A DNA stretch of 64,000 nucleotides. It comes from Candidatus Thiomargarita nelsonii. Lineage in GTDB: Bacteria > Pseudomonadota > Gammaproteobacteria > Beggiatoales > Beggiatoaceae. The translations under genes were made by a program, and so were the position numbers. The stretch is taken from positions 1 to 64,000 of the forward strand of contig JSZA02000014.1 in the NCBI GenBank assembly GCA_000785145.2, written 5' to 3'. Below the pieces are notes generated by a model, which was not told the DNA's origin, searched no databases, and was given only the letters and a program-made list of their open reading frames with translations. Positions 16,028-23,698 of the stretch are shown in pieces. Every line of letters begins with the position of its first letter. Position 1 is the first letter of the stretch.

Positions 16028-16506
16028 ATTTTGTTTCGGGAATGGAGCGGAGCGGATTTCCCGAAACAACAATGTTGGTTTCGGGAAATCCGCTCCATTC
16101 CCGCAACGAAGATCGCTACGCTAAACAACTAAAGAAATCCTATTTTTTAAAATTTTGTTTCGGGAATGGAGCGGAGCGGATTTCCCGAAACGAAGATCGC
16201 TACGCTAAACAACTAAAAAAAATATCGTTCCCACGCTCTGCGTGGGAATGCCTGCCTCGACGCGTCGAATTAAAATTGGGTTTCGGGAAATCCGCGTAGC
16301 GCAATGAGCGAAACAACTAAATGAGGACCTTAAAATTGGGTTTCGGGAAATCCGCGTAGCTCCATTCCCGAAACAAAAAAAATCGCGTCAAATGGTGGGT
16401 GCAGCGAAGCTCTACCCACCCTACAAAAAAACTTTAAATGAGTGCGCGAGGCAAAGGAAAGCAGGCATCGACGCTCCGCGTCGAAAAATCAATGAGGACA
16501 TTACCA
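16028..16506. repeat. cluster of TTTCGGG palindromes and other repeats
   Basis: Five copies of the 35-bp palindrome: 16033-16067, about 16077-16107 (shortened), 16157-16191, 16280-16314 and 16340-16374. Between them are GAAGATCGCTACGCTAAAC segments, a CGTTCCCACGCTCTGCG element (about 16225) and a GGTGGGTGCAGCGAAGCTCT element (about 16393). No gene. Confidence 0.85.
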
Positions 16507-18645
16507 ATGAAAAAACTCTTTTTATTATTATTAATATTCACCCCCCAAGCACTAGCCATTTATGATTTGGCAGCGATAAACATCACCCCAACAGAAGACA
16601 AAATATCATTTTGTTTTGAATATGATACCCAAGCCGACAATTTATATATTGCAACCGTTACCAAAGAAGCTGAGATATTATTTGTTGAACCGACACCAGA
16701 AGGGGATGTCGTACTCACTCAATGGAGTAATAATGATGTACCCATATTTTCCAACAACCCAAAACCAATCTGTTTAAACCCCTTTGCCAAATCAGATATT
16801 CAACCTCTTCAACTCTACGCCGGAATAGGCAACTCACTTGAAGATGTCATAGCACAAAATAGATTTATCAAATTTTTCGATGGCTTTCCCGAACTACCCA
16901 AACCGGAAAAAGCTTGGACAGTCATGGTTTACATGGTTGGGGCTGAGTTAGAACAAGCAAGACATCATTGGGCAAGTAAAGACATCCTAGAAATGCTACA
17001 AGGCACGACGAGCCATCTCGTCCTCACAACCGGCGGCTCAACTCGCAACGGCTGGACAACTGTCAAACGCTCTCTCATAGAAAACGGACAACAATACGTG
17101 ATAGAAGACTTAGGAGAGAAAAGCATGGCGGCGCCACAAACCCTAAGCGATTTTGTTAGCTGGTCAAAAAGCAACTTTCCCGCCCAACACTATGCCCTCA
17201 TTCTCTGGAATTATGGCGGGAGTCTCAACCAACTGCATCAAGCCTATCAAACTATCCGTCAACAGATAGAAAAACCACTGGATATTATCGTTTACGACGG
17301 CTCTTTGATGGCATCCATTGAAGTCGCTGAAATCACCGCCACGCTTGCCAATGCGATGGCGGCTTCTGCGGAACTGGAACCGGCGCACGGTATTGACTAT
17401 GCTTACTTGTTGAACAACATCGACGCATCTCCCCCCGACAATGGCTTGGATTTCGCTAGGGTGGTTAAAACCGGTTACATTCAACAAACGAAAAATCAAG
17501 GCACTTTTGATACATCACAAATCACCTACAGTCTCTTTGATCTGACAAAATTAGCATCGTTTAGCGACAAATTTGAACAATTTGCGATTGAATTCAAAGA
17601 ATTGTTGAAACAAAAGACGTTTTTAAATTATGAAACACTCTGTCGCGTTCTGAATCGTACCCCCAGCTATCCCCAGATAGAAAATGCTCTATTGCGTACT
17701 GACAATCAAGCTATTCGCCTCGATCTCTATAACCTCCTACAAACAGTGGAACCATACTCGACTGAATTGCTCAATCATCTTGATCAAATCATTGTTGATT
17801 ACGAAACCAATGACAAACTTCAACCCCAAGCAGGGCGCCTGAGTATTGATATCAATATTACTAATACGGCACATTTGGATGTGCTGCCTAAGGCATATAG
17901 GGAACTCAATGAAGGTTTAGTCTATTATGACGAGCGCAAACAACTTGATGGTTTTACCCCAACGGGCTCTATAGTTTGTTTTCGAGGAATTATTTGTGGC
18001 TGTGGACAATGGCTTGAATTGCAAGCCGATGACATACTCGGTATTGAAGCCTATTTTGGCCAAAATACGGACAATATTGTCGATATTTACCTGATTGATA
18101 AATCCTTCTATCAATATCAAGAATTGAACGAAGATTTAAATCTTGGCGTAAACGGGCATAAAGCCTGTCAATATCAACTCTGCGTGGATGAAGAACAATG
18201 TGAAAATATCACCTTGACTGAGCAAAATAATCAATTAGTCGCTGATGTACTGCTGAATGACTCCCCAGCACTGTTATCTTTTTGCCAAACAGCGGGGGAA
18301 GTATGGACAGTTTGTCGCGTGGTACCACAAATCGAAGGCATTTGGGGACGCGATGACGTACTATCTCCCGGCGATAGTATTATCCCTCACACCTTGCATC
18401 TGAAAAATGATGAACTTGAAGAACGACAAGGACAGGCACTCATCGTTGATGATTTGGCATCTCTCACCTTAAAGCAGCATTGTGATCCGGAAAAGGGTGC
18501 CGTCTCGGTTGCATATTATAGCCTTAATCAAGAGCGTCAATTTGAGCGATTATGTCATTGTGGCAGTTGTATTTGTCAGGAAGGAGATAATGCTCCGGGT
18601 TGTCAAGAGGTGGGTTTTAAAAGCGGAGTTATTCTCAAGCGTTGA
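16507..18645 (+). CDS. clostripain-family pseudoprotease (catalytic His and Cys lost)
   Basis: About 712 residues, a clear paralogue of the upstream C11 peptidase over its full length, with signal peptide MKKLFLLLLIFTPQALA. In the peptidase domain the WSHGAG motif has become WNYGG (Tyr236 in place of His), roughly 19 residues after it are deleted, and the catalytic-cysteine motif YDACLMG reads YDGSLMA (Ser266 in place of Cys). The rest (GGSTRNGWTTVKRSLIENGQ, ELEPAHGIDYA, the cysteine-rich segment) is kept and the frame is open. The protein is therefore probably made but cannot be a cysteine peptidase. It could be a binding decoy, regulator or structural partner of the active copy. Confidence 0.9.
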   Translation: MKKLFLLLLIFTPQALAIYDLAAINITPTEDKISFCFEYDTQADNLYIATVTKEAEILFVEPTPEGDVVLTQWSNNDVPIFSNNPKPICLNPFAKSDIQPLQLYAGIGNSLEDVIAQNRFIKFFDGFPELPKPEKAWTVMVYMVGAELEQARHHWASKDILEMLQGTTSHLVLTTGGSTRNGWTTVKRSLIENGQQYVIEDLGEKSMAAPQTLSDFVSWSKSNFPAQHYALILWNYGGSLNQLHQAYQTIRQQIEKPLDIIVYDGSLMASIEVAEITATLANAMAASAELEPAHGIDYAYLLNNIDASPPDNGLDFARVVKTGYIQQTKNQGTFDTSQITYSLFDLTKLASFSDKFEQFAIEFKELLKQKTFLNYETLCRVLNRTPSYPQIENALLRTDNQAIRLDLYNLLQTVEPYSTELLNHLDQIIVDYETNDKLQPQAGRLSIDINITNTAHLDVLPKAYRELNEGLVYYDERKQLDGFTPTGSIVCFRGIICGCGQWLELQADDILGIEAYFGQNTDNIVDIYLIDKSFYQYQELNEDLNLGVNGHKACQYQLCVDEEQCENITLTEQNNQLVADVLLNDSPALLSFCQTAGEVWTVCRVVPQIEGIWGRDDVLSPGDSIIPHTLHLKNDELEERQGQALIVDDLASLTLKQHCDPEKGAVSVAYYSLNQERQFERLCHCGSCICQEGDNAPGCQEVGFKSGVILKR

Positions 18646-18702
18646 ATTGGAAAAAATAACAGGCAAAAACATCAGCCATTAAGAGCAACCATAAAGGATT
18701 TT

Positions 18703-18851
18703 GTTGTTTCGGGAATTTCGCTGCGCGGATTAATTTGTTGTTTCGGGAATTTCGCTGCGCGGATTAATTTGTTGTTTCGGGAATGGAGCTACGCGGATTT
18801 CCCGAAACCGTTTGTTGTTTCGGGAATGGAGCTACGCGGATTTCCCGAAAC
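18703..18851. repeat. tandem array of partial and full TTTCGGG palindromes
   Basis: Two 35-bp half-type units (TTGTTGTTTCGGGAATTTCG...) are followed by two full palindromes (about 18774-18808 and 18817-18851), all in the same orientation. The regular spacing looks array-like, but the units are palindromes without unique spacers. Confidence 0.8.
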
Positions 18852-18887
18852 CGTTAACAAACTACTTTTGAAGAGTGCCGTTTTTTT

Positions 18888-19433
18888 TTATCTAAAACGG
18901 CCCACATTTTTGACTTGTACTCGTCGTTGTTTGGCACTCCTAGAATCAATGCCGCTCAACAATCTCTTCTCACCATAGCCTATCGCTTTAAGACGTGTTG
19001 GGCTAATGCTGTGGTGATTGATCAAATAACGGGTGACTGCTTTGGCACGATTTTTGGAGAGCAGTTTGTTATGTGACCAAGAACCAGAAATATCCGTGTG
19101 ACCTTCAATTTCAAAATCACAATCCCGTAATTCATCCGCTGAGAGGGCATCCCCTAAAAGATCAACGAATTCTCGTGTTTTCTGCGTCACTTGAGATGAA
19201 TTGAGTTGAAACTGAATGGTTATGCCCACCGTTATTGGTGTGAAAGTCGAAGCACTGCATGGTGATGTGCTAATTGAGGTGGTACCTATGCCGCGTGGAA
19301 CAGGTGGCATTAAATCAGCAATCATTTCTGCTTTGGTAGGGATTTTGTCATACATTTTGACATAATCCGTCGCATAAGCGTTGCCGCATAAAAAGGCTAA
19401 CAATAAAATTGATGGGTACATAAAATACTTCAT
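18888..19433 (-). CDS. OmpA-family protein downstream of the LRR-caspase gene
   Basis: About 181 residues: signal peptide (MKYFMYPSILLLAFLCGNAYA), a short linker, and a C-terminal OmpA peptidoglycan-binding domain (about 75-180) with IQFQLNSSQV, FEIEGHTDISGSWSHNKLLS, NRAKAVTRYL and RLKAIGYGEKRLL. I start at ATG 19433 because GAGGA lies 8 bases upstream. It is 50 bp downstream of the LRR-caspase gene on the same strand, probably one transcript. A deleted remnant of this gene lies at the equivalent place after the second LRR-caspase copy. Confidence 0.88.
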   Translation of the reverse strand: MKYFMYPSILLLAFLCGNAYATDYVKMYDKIPTKAEMIADLMPPVPRGIGTTSISTSPCSASTFTPITVGITIQFQLNSSQVTQKTREFVDLLGDALSADELRDCDFEIEGHTDISGSWSHNKLLSKNRAKAVTRYLINHHSISPTRLKAIGYGEKRLLSGIDSRSAKQRRVQVKNVGRFR

Positions 19434-19483
19434 GAGTTGAATCCTCGTAATTACCATCCAAGATAAATCTTGGACTCCAAAAT

Positions 19484-22048
19484 TTATTTTTGAACCTCAA
19501 AACACCGCCACGTCCATTCCCACGAATCGACCGTTTCCCAAACCGATTCATTTTCAGGAGACAAAATACCATAAAGGCAATATTCTCCGATTGGCAAATT
19601 ATCGGGTAATGTCAAATCAAGCAACATCACAGGCGTATGTGGTTTTCTTATTTTATCCCATTTGGCAACCGAATTGATAGGGGCAAATTCATTTTTTTTA
19701 GTCAGCGCCAAAAAGTTTCCATCTGGCATCACCACAGCCACATATAAATCATATCCCCAAGGTAACTCCTCTATCAGTCGCGCCTGAAAAGGCACTCCGA
19801 GATTATAGTTTTCTTTTTCCACTTCGATTTGCACTGAACTAGCCTCTGGCGACTCGACTCCCCCTATTACATTGATTGTAATAGCTTCGCTACTGGCAAT
19901 GTTGCCTTGATTATCCTGGGCATAAAAAATGATTTCGTATTCTCCGTTATAAACCGCATCACCCCAAGTGCTTGCCCAAACGTTTTCTTCTTGGGTGGGA
20001 GACAGCTTTAAACGTGGGAAAGATAATATGGGCGTACCATAGCTATCTAGGACGAAATTAATTTTAGGGGGTTTCAGTAACGCCCAAGCTTTTTCAACAG
20101 TGCCTTGGGCAAGACTGATTTTAGCCATCAGGGGCAATGTGCCATCGGCTGACAATTCTTGGTTAGAAGGTGTGATTGCCCAAACTGTTAAGGTGATGTC
20201 TCCGACGGTAAAATCACCATTGATGAAAATATCTTGGAGCCATTGCCCGTTTGTCGTTCCATCATGCCATTGTGGATTTTGCTCAAAATCAATTGAAATT
20301 GAGTTGACTAATTTGGTTTGTTCGTTACGCGCAGAGCCAAAGGCTTCATAGAAATTCATGCCCTTGAGTAAGCCCTTGGCAAAAAAGCGGCTGAAACCTT
20401 GTTTACTGCTGCGGTCAAAATAGGCCAAACCGTCTCCAGTACTGCTGATAATGGCACGATTGGGGGCGGTGAGTTTTTCCAGCAAAACCCCAGAATAACA
20501 GGCATCTATCACCAGTGCCAGTTGATTGCCCGTCTCATTTTGGTAGTCATCGAGAATGGCTTTAAAGTCCTGCACTTCAAGGTAGGTATTTTCGGCGATA
20601 ACAAATCGAGACTCAGTGCCATGATCATTGAAAAAGACATAGAGTGGTTGGTTAAGTTTGCCCCTATTTTTGGCCCTGGTGAAGACTTCACGCACATCCT
20701 CAACCTTTAAGTCTCTTGGTGTTGTGGGTATATCTACAATGTCGTCATCAAGTCCATCGCCATCAAAATCGCCGTAGGATTGAGGAGAAAGGTAGTCAAT
20801 TTGTTCATGCCCAAAGCCCCTTTTGTGGAGCATTTTGTAGATGTAATTGGAAGTGGCGGTGGTGGTATCCCAAAGGCTATTATCGTCATCGCTGCCTCCC
20901 CCCGCGATAATGATGGCAGCAGCGTCGCCAATATCAATGTTTTCACATTCACCGATTACGGTGCAATCTGGCTTCGGACAAGATGATTGAGTGCTAGCCC
21001 AATCAGGGTTTAACTTATCAAGCCAAGCGATAAGTTCAGACGATGAAGCCGTTAAGTGGTTGTCCTCTAAATTTAAGTTTGGGTTTTGGTTTGGGTTTGG
21101 CTCCAATATCTTAGTCAGGTTCATCAACGAAAGGGGGATGTTTCCGCATAGTTCGTTGTATTTCAACGAGAGACTTTCCAAATTGCTCAAATTGCCCAAT
21201 TCAGGTGGGATTGAGCCGGTGAGTCGGTTGTCGCCCAGATGGAGTTTCGTCAAATTGCTCAAATTGCCCAATTCAGGTGGGATTGAGCCGGTGAGTTGGT
21301 TGTTAGCCAGTTCGAGAGATGTCAAACGGCTCAAGTTCCCTAGTTCCGCTGGGATAGAACCGCTGAGTCGGTTGGAATGCAGAGAGAGTTCTTTTAAACG
21401 CCCCAAGTTCCCCAGTTCCGCTGGAATACCGCTGAGTTTGTTGCCATACAGATAGAGAGCTTGTAAACGTCTCAAGTTCCCCAGTTCTGGTGGGATAGTA
21501 CCGCTGAGTTCGTTTACAGTCAGCCAGAGACTTTCCAAATTGCTCAACTGACCCAGTTCCGGTGGGATAGTACCGCTGAGTTGGTTGTCAGCCAGCCAGA
21601 GACTTTCCAAATTGCTCAACTGACCCAGTTCTGGTGGGATAGTACCGCTGAGTTGGTTGTAATGCATCGTGAGCTTTCTTAAATTGCTCAACTGACCCAA
21701 TTCCGGTGGGATAGTACCGCTGAGTTGGTTGTCAGTCAGCGTGAGATTTTCCAAATAGCTCAACTGACCGAGTTCCGCTGGGATAGTACCGCTGAGTTGG
21801 TTGTAAGACAGATCGAGCTTCTCTACATGTCCACCATTACATATCACCCCATACCAACTACAAGGCGTATTAGTCACATTCCACCCGGTGTTATCGGTCC
21901 AGTTATCACCACCCGTCGTATTATAAAGAGTGATCAGAATCTCACACTCCGTCGAGGGTATTTCAGTGACTGCCGCGCAATTAGTGGCGGCTTGGGCTAG
22001 TGGGGATGCTATTATCAATGATATTATTAATAATATTTTCTTTGGCAT
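19484..22048 (-). CDS. secreted LRR-caspase-like fusion protein, copy A
   Basis: 854 residues. Signal peptide (MPKKILLIISLIIASPLAQA), an LRR N-cap (25-70, DNWTDNTGW), and about ten 24-residue plant-type leucine-rich repeats (73-310, consensus NQLSGTIPPELGQLSNLESL). A clan CD peptidase-like domain follows (about 373-600), with AAIIIAGGGSDDD, a calcium-loop-like DFDGDGLDDD (427-436), catalytic His476 in VFFNDHGTE and Cys517 in LVIDACYSG. Two beta-rich C-terminal domains run from about 610 to 854. The dyad is intact. It would be exported; the LRRs probably bind a ligand or substrate. It heads an operon with the OmpA-like gene. Copy B lies at 23.7-26.1 kb. Confidence 0.88.
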   Translation of the reverse strand: MPKKILLIISLIIASPLAQAATNCAAVTEIPSTECEILITLYNTTGGDNWTDNTGWNVTNTPCSWYGVICNGGHVEKLDLSYNQLSGTIPAELGQLSYLENLTLTDNQLSGTIPPELGQLSNLRKLTMHYNQLSGTIPPELGQLSNLESLWLADNQLSGTIPPELGQLSNLESLWLTVNELSGTIPPELGNLRRLQALYLYGNKLSGIPAELGNLGRLKELSLHSNRLSGSIPAELGNLSRLTSLELANNQLTGSIPPELGNLSNLTKLHLGDNRLTGSIPPELGNLSNLESLSLKYNELCGNIPLSLMNLTKILEPNPNQNPNLNLEDNHLTASSSELIAWLDKLNPDWASTQSSCPKPDCTVIGECENIDIGDAAAIIIAGGGSDDDNSLWDTTTATSNYIYKMLHKRGFGHEQIDYLSPQSYGDFDGDGLDDDIVDIPTTPRDLKVEDVREVFTRAKNRGKLNQPLYVFFNDHGTESRFVIAENTYLEVQDFKAILDDYQNETGNQLALVIDACYSGVLLEKLTAPNRAIISSTGDGLAYFDRSSKQGFSRFFAKGLLKGMNFYEAFGSARNEQTKLVNSISIDFEQNPQWHDGTTNGQWLQDIFINGDFTVGDITLTVWAITPSNQELSADGTLPLMAKISLAQGTVEKAWALLKPPKINFVLDSYGTPILSFPRLKLSPTQEENVWASTWGDAVYNGEYEIIFYAQDNQGNIASSEAITINVIGGVESPEASSVQIEVEKENYNLGVPFQARLIEELPWGYDLYVAVVMPDGNFLALTKKNEFAPINSVAKWDKIRKPHTPVMLLDLTLPDNLPIGEYCLYGILSPENESVWETVDSWEWTWRCFEVQK

Positions 22049-22317
22049 AAAAAAATCTCCTCATTAAAAAACAAAACGGATTGCAAATGGATAAGTTGGG
22101 TTTGTGTTTACAATCATTAATTAGTTTTTCTCTCAATTTTATCTTTGACGGACAATTTTCTATTTTTTGCCAAAATTTTTTCGATTAGTCAAATCCGATT
22201 CGAGATGCTAGTTTCAGGGATTGACGGAATAAGGGGAGCATAGTCTATCCGTTAAAACTTGAATTATTTAATAGAGTATTGTAAAATTGATTTGCGTTAA
22301 CCAACCGAGTAAACATA
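22049..22317. promoter_or_regulatory. divergent intergenic region, conserved in both unit copies
   Basis: An AT-rich region between divergent genes. About 190 bp next to the LRR-caspase start is nearly identical to the region at 26123-26280, so the regulatory sequence was duplicated with the genes. I see no clear sigma-70 promoter. Confidence 0.4.
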
Positions 22318-23247
22318 ATGGATAATGAAGATGACAATGAAAAAACCTATTGGCATCAGATTTTAGGTAGACTGTTTGAGTTTTTATTAGTCCCCGTAGG
22401 GATAAGCGTTTTTACCGATGTTAAGGTAGTCAAAAAACTACCCGAAGCGGATGTCATACTATTAAGACTCGATTCGGAAAATTGGACTAAAGAACAACGG
22501 GAGCGATTACCCGATGGGATTAGAGATAGCGCAACGAAGTACATTTTGATAGAATTTAAGGCGACTGAATCCATTAATAAAAATAGCTTTATCCAAGCAT
22601 CGTGGTATGAATATTCTTATAAACGCTCACAAAAAATAAACGATGACGAAATACAAACCTTTGTGATGTGTGCGAAACAACCACAAAAAGTCAATAGGGA
22701 GCAATACGGTTATACGATCCGAGTACAACCCGGTATTTATCAAAGTACAATTATTGCTTATAATCATATCACATTGATATCCCTTAATGAGTTACCTAAT
22801 GAACTTCACAATGCTTGGGTAACCTGTTTAGCCAGTAAAAAACTCAAAAAAATTAAAGCTTTTAATCTTTTGAAAGATAAAGGCTTTAACCAGATACAAA
22901 AACCTTTTAAGGAGTTTTTAGTCGAATTATGGGGACTTATCTCAACAAAAGGAGATGATGACATGACACTTGAATTGAGTCCGACAGAAATCAAGGCGAT
23001 TGGTGATATGTGGGGGGTTCAATATTATTCTCAGGAAGAACTTGATAATCTATTCAACGAACGGTTGAGAGGCTTGAAACCAGAAGAACGGTTAATGGGC
23101 TTGAAACCAAAAGATCGCTTAGCGGGCTTGAAACCAAAAGATCGCTTAGCGGGCTTGAAACCAAAAGATCGCTTAGCGGACTTGAAACCGGAACAACTCG
23201 AAGAAATTGAGGCTTACATTAAACAACGAAAACAACAGAGTATTTAA
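22318..23247 (+). CDS. PD-(D/E)XK-like (Rpn-related) protein with 9-residue tail repeats
   Basis: 309 residues. The central ILIEFKATES (E-x-K) following a candidate acidic residue in EADVILLRLD suggests a PD-(D/E)XK nuclease fold of the type seen in Rpn-like families. The C-terminus carries five copies of a 9-residue unit (GLKPKDRLA), encoded by 27-bp tandem repeats at about 23071-23205, and ends EQLEEIEAYIKQRKQQSI. It is transcribed divergently from the LRR-caspase gene across a 269-bp intergenic region. No partner domain is recognised. Both the gene and the intergenic region recur, damaged, next to copy B. Confidence 0.65.
   Translation: MDNEDDNEKTYWHQILGRLFEFLLVPVGISVFTDVKVVKKLPEADVILLRLDSENWTKEQRERLPDGIRDSATKYILIEFKATESINKNSFIQASWYEYSYKRSQKINDDEIQTFVMCAKQPQKVNREQYGYTIRVQPGIYQSTIIAYNHITLISLNELPNELHNAWVTCLASKKLKKIKAFNLLKDKGFNQIQKPFKEFLVELWGLISTKGDDDMTLELSPTEIKAIGDMWGVQYYSQEELDNLFNERLRGLKPEERLMGLKPKDRLAGLKPKDRLAGLKPKDRLADLKPEQLEEIEAYIKQRKQQSI
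23071..23205 (+). repeat. 27-bp coding tandem repeat
   Basis: Five units starting at about 23071, 23098, 23125, 23152 and 23179 (GGCTTGAAACCAAAAGATCG...). The three central units are nearly identical. The copy-B pseudogene has only two units. Confidence 0.88.
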
Positions 23248-23305
23248 TCCGTTTACTTCGTTACTTCGTTTTGAGACTTTTGGTTGGCTCTTTTAGCTGG
23301 CAAAG

Positions 23306-23333
23306 AAATCCTATTTTTTAAAAAATAGGATTT
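23306..23333. terminator. perfect 28-bp palindrome, likely terminator
   Basis: AAATCCTATTTTTT and its exact complement, forming an AT-rich hairpin with T tracts on either strand. It lies after the PD-(D/E)XK-like gene. An equivalent copy lies at 26902-26930 and a related one at 34602-34630. Confidence 0.65.
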
Positions 23334-23520
23334 CTATAAATCAATCACAACCAAACGACACGGATTTAAAAAAGGATAAGTCAAAACCGATTCCGCGTTG
23401 AAAAATTTGTTGGCGGTTCAATCTGAGGATATGATGGCTTTTCAAAACGCAATGGATAATTTAAAGGAGTCCAAACTTTAGTTTGGAGGTCAGTAAGGGC
23501 TCTTGTGTTGCATTTTTTTT

Positions 23521-23648
23521 TTATCTAAAACGGCCCACATTTTTGACTTGTACTCGTCGCTGTTTGGTGCTCCTCGAATCAATGCCACTCAACAATCGCC
23601 GCATAAAAAGGCTAACAATAAAATTGATGGGTACATAAAATGCTTCAT
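23521..23648 (-). pseudogene. OmpA-like gene remnant with internal deletion
   Basis: The last about 25 codons of the OmpA-like gene (LLSGIDSRSTKQRRVQVKNV) are joined to its signal-peptide region (RC of about 23600-23648, MKHFMYP...), with about 420 bp of the middle missing and the frame broken. It is the copy-B counterpart of the gene at 18888-19433. The rest of the 23248-23698 gap holds the terminator palindrome, a repeat fragment near 23461 and an AGTCC palindrome (23671-23693). Confidence 0.85.
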
Positions 23649-23698
23649 AAGTTGAATCCTCGTAATTACCATCCAAGATAAATCTTGGACTCCTAAAT

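Noticed and set aside
18703-18851. Regularly spaced repeats that could suggest a CRISPR array
   Set aside because: The units are palindromes of a family scattered through the window, there are no unique spacers of constant length, and no cas genes are present.
21000-21980. Long plus-strand open frames opposite the LRR region
   Set aside because: They mirror the 72-bp periodic LRR coding sequence on the other strand and lack starts with ribosome sites; they are shadows of the LRR-caspase gene.
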